Source: Aeromicrobium sp.
Lineage (GTDB): Bacteria > Actinomycetota > Actinomycetes > Propionibacteriales > Nocardioidaceae
NCBI GenBank assembly: GCA_025965175.1
Contig: JAOPXL010000112.1
Location: 1-64,000, forward strand
Direction: 5' to 3'
Length of the DNA: 64,000 nucleotides
Shown: positions 21,796 through 30,186 of the stretch, piece after piece
Position numbering within the stretch: position 1 is the first letter of the stretch
How the letters are laid out: the number at the start of each line of letters is the position of its first letter
Notes under the pieces: generated by a model
Database searches by the model: none
Told to the model about the DNA's origin: nothing
What the model saw: the letters and a program-made list of their open reading frames with translations, nothing else
Position numbers and translations under genes: made by a program

Positions 21796-24123
21796 TCAAG
21801 GACGTGGCCCGTACGCCGTGAGGAAGCGGTCGCGGAACGCGTCCATCCGCCACACCGGCGCGTGAGGATCCGGCCTCATCCCGTCCTGCCAGCGCCACCC
21901 GGAGATCCTGTCCAGGACGGCCGGGTCGCGGGAGATGATCGAGATCGGCACGTCATGGCTCGCGTTGTGACCGCTCACGATCGTGGCGGGCTGGTGGTCG
22001 CCGAGGACGATCAGGACGAGATCGTCGTCGCCGTACGTCTGGACGAAGCTCACGAGCGCATTCAGCGAGTACTGGACGGATCGGCCATAGGCAGCTCGCA
22101 CGCTTTCCGGCGAGCGCCAGACCTCCTTCTCCGACGGGGCGCGGTCGGGCATCCCCGCGAAGATCGAACCGTCCCCGACCGCCGCCTGGTCGATCATGTG
22201 GGGCGTCCGTGACCACGGCGCATGGCTCGAGACGAGGTCGATCTCCGCCATCACCGGCGTGCGGTGGGGCGGGCCGAGCTCCAGGCGGTGGAAGGCATCG
22301 AGGGTGTATTGGTCCGGCATCGTCGGGTAGCCGAACCTCGGGCCGGCGTACCCGACGTTGCCGGAGTCGTAGACCACGTCGAAGTCGTAGAACGCGCCTT
22401 GCGGCCAGTCGTGGGTGTTGGCGGGCACGTCGCCGACGGTGCGCCAGCCCGCGCGCTCGAAGGCGCGGCTCAGGGTGAGGCGGTCGCTGGTGACGAGGGC
22501 GTCGTAGCGCTGCTGGCCGTCGACCCACAGTCCGGACTGCAGGGTCGAGTGCGCCAGCCAGCTGACCGCGCCGAACGTCGGGGAGGTGAGGAAAGCGCTG
22601 CGTGCGGAGAACCCGGACGCGTGCAACCGGCGGGTTCCCGAGTCCAGCACGGCACCGACGCCCGGCGAGACGCTCGACCCCTGCACGGCGACCCGCCCGT
22701 AGCTCTCGACGAACGCGATGATGACGTCCTTGCCCCGCAGCCCGGTCAGCAGCCTGTTGGCGGGAACATCCCGCAGTGGATCGTCGGCCGCAGCCTTCTG
22801 GAACGAGCGCTGGTCCCGGATCTCGGACGGAATGTGGCTCAGCTGGCCGTACGCGTAGTGGGCCGCATCGGCCGAGGCGATCGGCACGCCCGGCGTGAGG
22901 TGCACACCGAGCAGGGCGCAAAGCAGCCAGACGGCGCCGCCGACCGCCACCCCTCGCCTCGAGCGCAGTGGGTGCTGCGCGAGGGTCCGGGTGAGCCGCA
23001 GGACGGCCCAGGGCATCAGGACCAGGACGATGAGGCACAGCAGGGAGGCCGCCGTCACCACCCCGATGGCCGCGGGCCGGCCCGTGGAGGTGTCGACGAC
23101 CCCCACTGCGGATCCGAGGTAGCGCCAGTCGATGATCGAGTCGAACGGACGGTCGAGGACCTCGAAGAAGCCCATGTCGAAGACCTTGATGATCATCAGC
23201 ACACCGAGGACCACACCGATCATGGTCGCGATGACCCGGTGGGCGCGGGAAGGCAGCACCAGCGGGAGCACCAAGAGAAGGAGTCCCTCGACCGGGAGGC
23301 GGGCGAACGCACCCGGCGTCAACCGACTGATCTCGTTCGGGGCGAGCAGGGCGATCCACACCAGCAGCCCGGCGAACGACGAGGACACCACGGTGGCGGC
23401 CGGATTCGGCCTGGGGTGGTCCTGCCCGCGCAGGCCGCGCCGATCAACCCACAGGCACGCCACCTCGCTGCCGAACGACATCGTGAGCAGCACGAGCGAC
23501 ACGGCCAGCGCGGCCTCGGTCAGGGAGCGAGGCAGGACGTCGGCCGCCGCGACCGTCAGGACGATGCCCTGGGCCGCCGCGACTACCTTGCGCCAGTAGC
23601 GAGCAGGCAAGGATCCACGCAACCATGGCAGCAGCCAGCCGGCCGCGACGAACGCATAGCGCGCCACCCCGATGGCGAGCACCCACGCGCCGGTCGAGCG
23701 GGCAACGTAGACGCTGAGGACGAGGATCAGGAACGCGTCGACCTCCATGTCGAAGCGCGCGCCCAGCGCCGACACCGTGTGGGTGCGGCGCGCCACCGGG
23801 CCGTCGACCGCGTCCAGGGCGAGCGCCACCGCGGCGAGCGCCACCAGCACCGCGACCGACGTGGGTCCGGTGGAGGAGTCCGCGACCAATGCCGCCACCC
23901 CACCGACGAGCGTGGCCCGGGTGAGGGTGACCCGGCTGGCCGGACCCAGCCCGTCGGCGCCAGTACGCACGACAGCGCGAGCCAGGAGCGCATTGACGAC
24001 CACGCCGGAGCCGACACCGACGACCCACCCGGGACCGCTCAGGCCGACGGTCGCCGCGAGCGCCACGAGCAGCGCCAGCAAGGCGATCGGCCCGATCACC
24101 GGGCCCCGTTGAACCGTTCGCAC
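21796..24123 (-). CDS. CDP-alcohol phosphatidyltransferase fused to a sulfatase-family domain
   Basis: The 775-residue membrane protein joins two enzyme types. Residues about 1-215 are a CDP-alcohol phosphatidyltransferase with the full D-x2-DG-x2-AR-x8-G-x3-D-x3-D signature (DAVDGPVARR then GARFDMEVD). About five further membrane helices follow. The C-terminal 350 residues are an alkaline phosphatase/sulfatase fold like LtaS (AFVESYGR, SPTFGAVSW, LVLIVLGDHQP). GTG at 24123 has GGAG 5 bases upstream and is chosen over an ATG at 24228 because a SigL promoter occupies 24160-24187. It may build and then decorate a phospholipid-linked head group (inference). Confidence 0.82.
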   Translation of the reverse strand: MRTVQRGPVIGPIALLALLVALAATVGLSGPGWVVGVGSGVVVNALLARAVVRTGADGLGPASRVTLTRATLVGGVAALVADSSTGPTSVAVLVALAAVALALDAVDGPVARRTHTVSALGARFDMEVDAFLILVLSVYVARSTGAWVLAIGVARYAFVAAGWLLPWLRGSLPARYWRKVVAAAQGIVLTVAAADVLPRSLTEAALAVSLVLLTMSFGSEVACLWVDRRGLRGQDHPRPNPAATVVSSSFAGLLVWIALLAPNEISRLTPGAFARLPVEGLLLLVLPLVLPSRAHRVIATMIGVVLGVLMIIKVFDMGFFEVLDRPFDSIIDWRYLGSAVGVVDTSTGRPAAIGVVTAASLLCLIVLVLMPWAVLRLTRTLAQHPLRSRRGVAVGGAVWLLCALLGVHLTPGVPIASADAAHYAYGQLSHIPSEIRDQRSFQKAAADDPLRDVPANRLLTGLRGKDVIIAFVESYGRVAVQGSSVSPGVGAVLDSGTRRLHASGFSARSAFLTSPTFGAVSWLAHSTLQSGLWVDGQQRYDALVTSDRLTLSRAFERAGWRTVGDVPANTHDWPQGAFYDFDVVYDSGNVGYAGPRFGYPTMPDQYTLDAFHRLELGPPHRTPVMAEIDLVSSHAPWSRTPHMIDQAAVGDGSIFAGMPDRAPSEKEVWRSPESVRAAYGRSVQYSLNALVSFVQTYGDDDLVLIVLGDHQPATIVSGHNASHDVPISIISRDPAVLDRISGWRWQDGMRPDPHAPVWRMDAFRDRFLTAYGPRP

Positions 24124-24137
24124 CTGATCTCCGTGCC
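24110..24137 (+). promoter_or_regulatory. SigL-type promoter of the pterin-like/glycosyltransferase operon
   Basis: TGAACC (24110-24115), a 16-base spacer, CGTGCC (24132-24137). It points right towards the five-gene operon, and the predicted start is near 24144. The -35 lies just inside the N-terminal codons of the divergent gene. Confidence 0.6.
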
Positions 24138-24159
24138 TAAAGGTAGTGGTACATGCATA

Positions 24160-24187
24160 GACACGAAGATCGCGACGGTCCGGTTCA
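24160..24187 (-). promoter_or_regulatory. SigL-type promoter of the phosphatidyltransferase-sulfatase gene
   Basis: On the minus strand: TGAACC (24187-24182), a 16-base spacer, CGTGTC (24165-24160). The predicted start is near 24152, about 29 bases before the GTG. The two divergent SigL promoters are only 22 bases apart. Confidence 0.65.
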
Positions 24188-24203
24188 TTCGCCGGAGTCT
24201 GGG

Positions 24204-25193
24204 GTGAGGCCGGTGCAGGGTGACGCACGAGCCTTCTGGCTGCGCGAGCCGGGAGTGGGGGAGATCAGGACGGTCCGTCTGCCCGAGCCGGGTCCGGACG
24301 ACGTCCTCGTGCGCACACTGCGATCCGGGATCAGTCGCGGGACCGAGACGATGGTGTTCCGGGGCGGCGTCCCGCCGAGTCAGCACCGCGCGATGCGAGC
24401 GCCGTTCCAGGACGGCGACTTCCCGGGGCCGGTCAAGTACGGCTATCTCAACGTCGGCGTGGTCGAGGCGGGACCGGCCGAGCTGCGCGGACGTACGGTG
24501 TTCTGCCTGTATCCGCACCAGTCCGCGTACGTCGTGCCGGCCCGGGCCGTGGTTGTCGTGCCGGGGGACGTGCCGCCGACACGGGCCGTGCTGGCCGGCA
24601 CCGTGGAGACCGCTGTCAACGCCGTGTGGGACGCCGCACCGCTGCTCGGTGACCGGGTCACGGTCGTCGGCGCGGGGATGGTCGGCTGCTGCGTCGCGCG
24701 CCTCCTCGCCCTGTTCCCCGGGACCCAGGTCATTCTCGTCGACATCGACGCCGACCGCGCTGGCGTTGCATGCGCCCTGGGCGTGGGCTTCGCGCTCCCC
24801 GAGGAGGCCGACGGCGGCCGCGACCTCGTCGTGCACACGAGCGCGACGTCCGCCGGACTGCAGCGGTCGCTGGACCTGCTCGCACCGGAGGGCACCGTCC
24901 TCGACCTCAGCTGGTACGGCGACGCTGAGAGTCGGCTGTCGCTCGGTGGTGCCTTCCACTCCGGCCGACTCACGATCCGCGCCAGCCAGGTCGGCATGGT
25001 CTCCCCGGCGCGCCGCGGGCGACGCACCGCGTCAGACCGGCTGGCGCTCGCCCTGGACCTGCTGCGCGATCCCGCGTTCGACGCGCTGCTCACTGGTGAG
25101 TCCGGCTTCGAGGAGCTGCCGGACGTCATGGCCGGGCTGGCCGCAGGGAGCCGGCCGGCGCTCTGCCACACCATCTCCTATGGATCGGGGTGA
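24204..25193 (+). CDS. zinc-type alcohol dehydrogenase-like (MDR superfamily) oxidoreductase
   Basis: The 329-residue MDR-family protein has an N-terminal GroES-like part ([27 protein letters not shown]). A Rossmann part contains [22 protein letters not shown] and [11 protein letters not shown]. The usual catalytic-zinc Cys and GHE motif are absent: [15 protein letters not shown] occupies that place. This is the variant seen in pterin-cluster or bacteriochlorophyllide-like dehydrogenases. GTG at 24204 with GGAG 6 bases upstream is chosen. An ATG at 24153 would fall within the opposing promoter and leave a leader of about 9 bases. It heads the SigL-type operon. Confidence 0.8.
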   Translation: MRPVQGDARAFWLREPGVGEIRTVRLPEPGPDDVLVRTLRSGISRGTETMVFRGGVPPSQHRAMRAPFQDGDFPGPVKYGYLNVGVVEAGPAELRGRTVFCLYPHQSAYVVPARAVVVVPGDVPPTRAVLAGTVETAVNAVWDAAPLLGDRVTVVGAGMVGCCVARLLALFPGTQVILVDIDADRAGVACALGVGFALPEEADGGRDLVVHTSATSAGLQRSLDLLAPEGTVLDLSWYGDAESRLSLGGAFHSGRLTIRASQVGMVSPARRGRRTASDRLALALDLLRDPAFDALLTGESGFEELPDVMAGLAAGSRPALCHTISYGSG

Positions 25194-25197
25194 GTCG

Positions 25198-25596
25198 ATG
25201 TTCAGCGTCACCGTCCGCGACCACATGATGGTCGCCCACAGCCTGACGGGCGAGGTGTTCGGCCCGGCGCAGCGGCTGCACGGCGCGACGTACGTCGTCG
25301 ACGCGACGTTCCTGCGGCCCGACCTGGACGCCGACGACCTCGTGGTCGACATCGGGGCAGCGGCGACGGAATTGGGTGCCGTCGTCGGCGATCTGAGCTA
25401 CCGCAACCTCGACGAGGAGGACGCCTTCGCCGGGATGAACACCTCGACCGAGGCGCTGGCCCGGGTGATCGCCGACCGGCTCGCGGCACGCGTTCACGCC
25501 GGAGCACTCGGTGACGGGGCCCGCGGGTTGACCGGGATGTCCGTCACGCTGCACGAGTCGCACATCGCCTGGGCGAGTTATGAGAGACCACTGTGA
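25198..25596 (+). CDS. 6-pyruvoyl-tetrahydropterin synthase/QueD-like protein with altered active site
   Basis: The 132-residue protein has the T-fold layout of Que[29 protein letters not shown], a central [15 protein letters not shown] helix and a terminal [13 protein letters not shown] with the pterin-binding Glu. It departs from the family at the active site. The conserved C-x3-HGH is here A-x3-HGA, so the catalytic Cys and one zinc His are missing. The LDH-type His is replaced by LSY. It therefore probably does not do the standard reaction. It could bind a pterin-like or pyrimidine substrate for another step (inference). GGGGTGAG precedes the ATG; it is 4 bases after the preceding gene. 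Confidence 0.75.
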   Translation: MFSVTVRDHMMVAHSLTGEVFGPAQRLHGATYVVDATFLRPDLDADDLVVDIGAAATELGAVVGDLSYRNLDEEDAFAGMNTSTEALARVIADRLAARVHAGALGDGARGLTGMSVTLHESHIAWASYERPL

Positions 25597-26654
25597 ACGC
25601 CGTGCACGTCGTCGTGCCGGACGGCATCGACGAGCCGACCCGCCCGAGCGGCGGCAACGTCTATGACCGCCGGATCTGTCAGGGGCTCGCGGCGGACGGC
25701 TGGTCGGTGCACGAGCACCCCGTGCCCGGTTCCTGGCCCCGGCCCGACCGGGCTGCGCGTGCCGCCCTGTCCGAGGTGGTCGCGAAGATCCCTGACGGCG
25801 CTGTCGTGCTGCTCGACGGCCTGGTCGCCTCCACGTCCCCGGAGACGCTGGTGCCCGAGGCGCGTCGGCTGCGCCTCGTCGTGCTCGTGCACATGCCACT
25901 CGGCGTCGAGCCTGCCGATGACGGCGCCGCCGCCGCGCGGGAACGCGCGGTGCTGTCGGCCGCCGCGGCGGTCGTCGCGACCAGCCCGTGGACCAGGCGA
26001 CGGCTGCTCGACCGTCACGCGCTGAGGCCGAGCCGGGTGCACGTCGCCGAGCCCGGCGTCGACCCCGCTGGCCTCGTGCCCGGAACCGCGTCCGGCGGCG
26101 AGCTGCTCTGCGTTGCGGCGGTGACGCAGGACAAGGGGCACGAGGTGCTGCTCCCCGCGCTCGCCCTGCTCAGGGATCGGCCGTGGCGCTGTGTCCTCGT
26201 GGGCACACTGGATCGCGAGCCGGATCTCGTCGTCCGCCTCCGTCGTCGGACCTGGGACGACGGCATCGCCGAACGGGTGTGCTTCGCCGGCCCGCGGACC
26301 GGCAGCGACCTCGACGCCGCCTACGCCTCCGCAGACGTGCTGGTGCTCCCCTCGCGCGCCGAGACCTTCGGCATGGTGGTCACCGAGGCGCTCGTACGCG
26401 GGCTCCCCGTCATCGCCACGGCCGTCGGAGGGCTGCCGGAGACCCTCGGCCGCGCGGCCGGCGGGGGTCGTCCCGGCCTCTTGGTCCCACCTGACCAGCC
26501 GGGGGCCCTCGCCGAGGCTCTGTCCGGCTGGCTCGACGACGCCGATCTGCGGCAGAGGCTCCGTCGCGCGGCACGGGCGCGCCGCGCGGCACTGCCGGGC
26601 TGGCAAACCACCACCGCCCGGCTCTCGACGGTCCTGACCGAGGTGATGACATGA
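25593..26654 (+). CDS. GT4-family glycosyltransferase
   Basis: The 353-residue GT-B glycosyltransferase has an N-terminal acceptor domain with [20 protein letters not shown]. The C-terminal nucleotide-sugar domain has [53 protein letters not shown], which includes the E-x7-E motif of GT4. The GTG start overlaps the preceding stop (GTGA), and its own stop overlaps the next gene. No membrane segment is seen, so it acts on the cytoplasmic side. The donor and acceptor are unknown. The flippase-like protein next to it suggests that a lipid-linked product is glycosylated and then moved. Confidence 0.85.
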   Translation: MNAVHVVVPDGIDEPTRPSGGNVYDRRICQGLAADGWSVHEHPVPGSWPRPDRAARAALSEVVAKIPDGAVVLLDGLVASTSPETLVPEARRLRLVVLVHMPLGVEPADDGAAAARERAVLSAAAAVVATSPWTRRRLLDRHALRPSRVHVAEPGVDPAGLVPGTASGGELLCVAAVTQDKGHEVLLPALALLRDRPWRCVLVGTLDREPDLVVRLRRRTWDDGIAERVCFAGPRTGSDLDAAYASADVLVLPSRAETFGMVVTEALVRGLPVIATAVGGLPETLGRAAGGGRPGLLVPPDQPGALAEALSGWLDDADLRQRLRRAARARRAALPGWQTTTARLSTVLTEVMT

Positions 26655-27667
26655 CGATCGACCTGATGCGCGGCGACCCCGCCTCCCCGACGGCGGGCGC
26701 CGGGACGGGCCGCGCCCTGTGGGCGCAGGTCCGGGTGCTGGCTGGTGGCGGGATCCTTGGTGTCGTCATCTGGCGGCTGGGCACGGGTCCCTTCCTCGAG
26801 GGCCTCCGCACGATCGACGCACGGGTGCTGGCCGCGGCCGCCGTCCTCTCCGGGCTCACCACCGTGTGCAGCGCCTGGCGGTGGTGCCTGGTCGCACGCG
26901 GTCAGGGCGTCGCCCTGCCGCTGCGCGCGGCTCTTGCCGCGTACTACCGGTCCCAGCTCCTCAACACGGTCCTGCCGGGTGGCGTGCTCGGGGACGTCCA
27001 CCGCGGGGTGAGCCATGGCCGCGACGTCGACGATGTCGGTCGGGGCCTGCGATCCGTCGCGTGGGAACGGCTCGCCGGGCAGGCCGTGCAGCTCGCGCTG
27101 ACACTGCTGGTCCTGCTCGCGCTGCCGTCGCCGGTGCGCTCCTCGATGCCGGTCGTGCTGGTCGCGGTCGGAGCGGCCGCACTCGGAGCCGTGCTGGTGG
27201 GCCGAGCCCTGCCCCGTCCGGGGCCCTCCCGGTGGGGGAGGGTCGTGCGTGCGGCCGGCGCCGACGTCCGCGTCGGGCTGCTTCCACGACAGGTCTGGCC
27301 GGGGGTCGTCGTCGCGTCGATCGTCGTGGTGGCCGGGCACACGCTGACGTTCGTGATCGCCGCCCGAACTGCCGGATTGACCGCGTCGCCGGCGCGGATC
27401 GTGCCGCTCGCGCTGCTCGTCCTGCTGGCGTCGGCGGCGCCCACGAACGTCGGCGGCTGGGGGCCCCGTGAAGGTTTCGCCGCTTGGGCGTTCGGTGTGG
27501 CCGGCCTGGGCGCGGGCCAGGGCTTCGCCACCACCGTGGTCTACGGCGTCATGGTGCTCGTCGGCACGCTGCCCGGTGCCGGCGTAATGATCGCGTCGTG
27601 GCTGCGCCGTGACCCGCCGAGTCGGGTGCTGGCCACCGGTGCCCCGGAAGGAGTCGTCCGTGGCTGA
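26651..27667 (+). CDS. lysylphosphatidylglycerol synthase TM/flippase-like membrane protein
   Basis: The 338-residue polytopic protein belongs to the LPG-synthase transmembrane (UPF0104/AglD-like) group. It has eight or so hydrophobic segments and the motifs AYYRSQLLNTVLPGGVLGDVHRG and ASAAPTNVGGWGPREG. These match the two re-entrant PGxxGGD-like elements of the family. It lacks the soluble aminoacyltransferase domain of MprF. Relatives translocate lipids or assist lipid-linked glycosyl transfer. It overlaps both neighbours and probably flips the product of the cluster (inference). Confidence 0.8.
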   Translation: MTIDLMRGDPASPTAGAGTGRALWAQVRVLAGGGILGVVIWRLGTGPFLEGLRTIDARVLAAAAVLSGLTTVCSAWRWCLVARGQGVALPLRAALAAYYRSQLLNTVLPGGVLGDVHRGVSHGRDVDDVGRGLRSVAWERLAGQAVQLALTLLVLLALPSPVRSSMPVVLVAVGAAALGAVLVGRALPRPGPSRWGRVVRAAGADVRVGLLPRQVWPGVVVASIVVVAGHTLTFVIAARTAGLTASPARIVPLALLVLLASAAPTNVGGWGPREGFAAWAFGVAGLGAGQGFATTVVYGVMVLVGTLPGAGVMIASWLRRDPPSRVLATGAPEGVVRG

Positions 27668-28373
27668 CCGTCCCTACACGCTGCTGAGCTGCTGCATGTC
27701 GATTGATGGCTACCTCGGCGGCGGTACCGAGAAGCGGTTGGCGCTCTCCAACGACTCCGACTTCGACCGGGTCGATGCCGTGCGGGCGACGTGCGACGCG
27801 ATCCTCGTCGGCGCGGCCACGATCCGCAAGGACGACCCTCGGCTCCTGGTGCGCTCCCGGACCCGTCAGGACGAGCGGGTCGCCCGCGGTCTGGGGCCCT
27901 CGCCGATCAAGGTGACCGTGACCGAGCGGATGCAGCTGGCGAGACGGTCGAGCTTCTTCGCGGTCGGCGACGCCGAGAAGCTGGTCTACTGTGCCAGCGC
28001 GTCGGTGGCGAGGGCGCGGAACCGGCTCGGGCAGGTGGCGACCGTGATCGACGGCGGCCAGCCGGTCGAGATGCGCCGGATCAGCGAGGACCTGCACGCC
28101 CGCGGCGTGCAGCGCCTCATGGTCGAGGGCGGCGGGATCGTGCACACGCAGTTCTTGACCGCGGACCTCGCCGACGAGCTGCAGCTCGTCGTCGCGCCGT
28201 TCTTCGTGGGCGACTCCCGGGCTCGGCGGTTCGTCAGCGACGGCATGTTCCCCTGGAACCCCGGACGGCGTGCAACCCTCGCCGAGGTGCGTCAGATCGG
28301 GGACGTGGTGCTGCTGCGCTATGCGCTCTCGGAGCGCTTCGAGACCGACCACGAGCCGCTCAGGAGGCGATGA
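27660..28373 (+). CDS. RibD C-terminal/dihydrofolate reductase-like pyrimidine reductase
   Basis: The 237-residue protein is of the RibD_C/DHFR-like fold: SCCMSIDGYLGGG at the N-terminus, DAVRATCDAILVGAATIRKDDP, VEGGGIVHTQFLTADLADELQLVVAP, and a short C-terminal strand. It lacks the deaminase domain of RibD. Family members reduce the ribosyl side chain of pyrimidine intermediates with NADPH. GTG at 27660 has AAGGAG 6 bases upstream and overlaps the previous gene by 8 bases. With a PTPS-like protein in the same operon it points to a pterin- or pyrimidine-derived molecule. The 3' end overlaps the convergent arsenic gene by 14 bases. Confidence 0.82.
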   Translation: MADRPYTLLSCCMSIDGYLGGGTEKRLALSNDSDFDRVDAVRATCDAILVGAATIRKDDPRLLVRSRTRQDERVARGLGPSPIKVTVTERMQLARRSSFFAVGDAEKLVYCASASVARARNRLGQVATVIDGGQPVEMRRISEDLHARGVQRLMVEGGGIVHTQFLTADLADELQLVVAPFFVGDSRARRFVSDGMFPWNPGRRATLAEVRQIGDVVLLRYALSERFETDHEPLRRR

Positions 28374-29028
28374 GGCGTGGCGCGAGTGCCCCGACGCGGC
28401 GGCTGATCTCGTCGTACGCCACCTCGAAGGCGTGCGCGTCCCCAATCCGTACCGGGTCGGGGACGGACCAGTGGACGGCCACCGCGTCACCGAGCTCCTC
28501 ATACGCGTTGTCGCACACGGCCACCACCAGCTCGTCGGCGTCGGACGTGGGCAGGAACGATTGGAGCTTGTCATTCAGGATCAGGTTCCGACGATCGGCG
28601 ACCGCGCGAGCGCCGGGCGCCACGGCCTCGGCCGGGTGCGTGCCCGCGGACGAGGCCGGGATGCCGCTGACCTGTCCCCACAGTGCTGCGGCGAGCTGCG
28701 AGCGCGCCGAGTTGGCCGTGCAGACGAACACGACGCGCCCGGCGGACAGGCCCGGCTGGGCGTCGACGACGGCGGACGGGTCCGACAGTGTCAGATAGGT
28801 GCGTCGGCGATCGCCCTCGGAGCGTCGGCGGGACACGATGCCGGCTGCCTGCAGGACCTTGAGGTGGTGCGCCAGCAGGCTCGACGAGAGATCCAGGACG
28901 CTCTGGAGCTCACCGGGGGACTTGTCGCCGATGGCCAGCTCGTCGACGACCGCCAGCCGCATCACGTCCGACAGCGCCGCGTGACGATGCGCGTGCACGG
29001 ATAGCACGTCCAGTCGCTCAATGTTCAT
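28360..29028 (-). CDS. ArsR-type regulator fused to a low-molecular-weight phosphatase/arsenate reductase domain
   Basis: The 222-residue fusion has residues about 1-85 as a winged-helix ArsR domain (MRLAVVDELAIGDKSPGELQ, LLAHHLKVLQAAGIVSRRRSEGDRR). Residues about 93-222 are an LMW-PTPase-like domain with the active-site loop CTANSARSQ and a DPVRIG segment. Such two-domain proteins occur in actinobacterial ars loci. The reductase part keeps C-x5-R/S-type loop residues. The ATG at 29028 has no Shine-Dalgarno and sits next to the promoter, so it may be leaderless. It is divergent from acr3 across a palindrome and likely represses the operon until As(III) is present. Confidence 0.82.
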   Translation of the reverse strand: MNIERLDVLSVHAHRHAALSDVMRLAVVDELAIGDKSPGELQSVLDLSSSLLAHHLKVLQAAGIVSRRRSEGDRRRTYLTLSDPSAVVDAQPGLSAGRVVFVCTANSARSQLAAALWGQVSGIPASSAGTHPAEAVAPGARAVADRRNLILNDKLQSFLPTSDADELVVAVCDNAYEELGDAVAVHWSVPDPVRIGDAHAFEVAYDEISRRVGALAPRLIAS

Positions 29029-29048
29029 TGAGTCAAGTTTGACTGAGC
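29028..29048. promoter_or_regulatory. ArsR-type operator between the fusion gene and acr3
   Basis: The perfect palindrome AGTCAAGTTTGACT lies at 29031-29044, within a longer imperfect one (TTGAGTCAA/TTGACTGAG). On the minus strand, TTGACC 17 bases before CAAACT could be the promoter overlapped by it. The site sits in the 45-base gap between the divergent genes. Confidence 0.55.
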
Positions 29049-29073
29049 GACTCGCCTGGGTCAAGATCGAGGG

Positions 29074-30186
29074 GTGACTGCCACCTCGCGAGCCGCTCGA
29101 ACCACCGACAGCGATGTGATCGCCGGACTGTCGCGGCTCGACCGCTTCCTGCCTGTGGGGATCGTCGTGGCGATGGCCGTCGGACTCGTCTTGGGGCGGA
29201 CGGTCGACCGCCTGGACGACGCGCTCGACGCGGTCAAGATCGGGTCGGTGTCGCTGCCGATCGCGATCGGCCTGCTCGTCATGATGTACCCGGTCCTGGC
29301 CAAGGTCCGATACGACGAGACCAACCGCGTCACCGCAGATCGCAAGCTCCTGTTCGCGTCGCTGGTGATGAACTGGCTCCTCGGCCCGGCGCTGATGTTC
29401 GCCCTGGCCTGGCTCCTGCTCCCGGACCTGCCCGAGTTCCGCACCGGCCTCATCATCGTGGGCCTGGCCAGGTGCATCGCGATGGTGCTGATCTGGAACG
29501 ACCTTGCGTGCGGCGACCGGGAGGCCGCCGCGGTGCTGGTGGCGATCAACTCGGTGTTCCAGGTGCTCGCCTTTGCCGCTCTCGGCTGGTTCTACCTGCA
29601 GACCCTGCCCGGCTGGCTCGGGTTGGAGACCACCTCGGCGGACTTCTCGGTGTGGGCCATCACGGCCAGCGTCCTGGTGTTCCTCGGCGTCCCTCTGGGC
29701 GCCGGGTTCCTCACCCGCACGATCGGCGAGCGGGCCAAGGGTCGCGACTGGTACGAGTCGACGTTCCTGCCCCGGCTGGGCCCGTGGGCGCTGTACGGCC
29801 TGCTGTTCACCATCGTGGTGCTGTTCGCGCTGCAGGGCGACGCCATCACCAATCAGCCGCTCGACGTCGTCCGCATCGCCGTCCCGCTGCTGGTGTACTT
29901 CGCGATAACCTTCGCACTTGGCATGGCCGCCGGCCGTTGGCTCGACCTCGGCTACGCCAAGGCCGCCACGCTCGCCTTCACCGCAGCAGGCAACAACTTC
30001 GAGCTCGCGATCGCGGTGGCCATCGGGACCTTCGGGGTGACCTCCGGCCAGGCGCTGGCCGGTGTCGTCGGCCCCCTCATCGAGGTCCCCGTCCTGGTCG
30101 GCCTCGTGTACGTCTCGCTGTGGGCGCGGAGGTTCTTCTCCGACCCCACGGCATCCTCCACCACACCAGGAGCCACGCATGTCTGA
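29074..30186 (+). CDS. acr3: arsenite efflux transporter Acr3
   Basis: The 370-residue transporter of the Acr3/BASS fold has ten predicted membrane helices. The family motifs are MMYPVLAKVRYDE, MNWLLGPALMF, the conserved Cys in GLARCIAMVLIWNDLACGD, and the TM9-10 motif TAAGNNFELAIAVAIGTFG. It exports As(III) using the proton gradient. The GTG start lies in GAGGGGTGA. Its stop overlaps arsC by 8 bases. Confidence 0.94.
   Translation: MTATSRAARTTDSDVIAGLSRLDRFLPVGIVVAMAVGLVLGRTVDRLDDALDAVKIGSVSLPIAIGLLVMMYPVLAKVRYDETNRVTADRKLLFASLVMNWLLGPALMFALAWLLLPDLPEFRTGLIIVGLARCIAMVLIWNDLACGDREAAAVLVAINSVFQVLAFAALGWFYLQTLPGWLGLETTSADFSVWAITASVLVFLGVPLGAGFLTRTIGERAKGRDWYESTFLPRLGPWALYGLLFTIVVLFALQGDAITNQPLDVVRIAVPLLVYFAITFALGMAAGRWLDLGYAKAATLAFTAAGNNFELAIAVAIGTFGVTSGQALAGVVGPLIEVPVLVGLVYVSLWARRFFSDPTASSTTPGATHV

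Noticed and set aside
22222-24207. Long plus-strand open frame of 661 codons opposite the phosphatidyltransferase-sulfatase gene
   Set aside because: It is rich in His, Arg, Gly and Gln with no domain, and is the antisense shadow of a well-supported gene. High GC makes such frames common.
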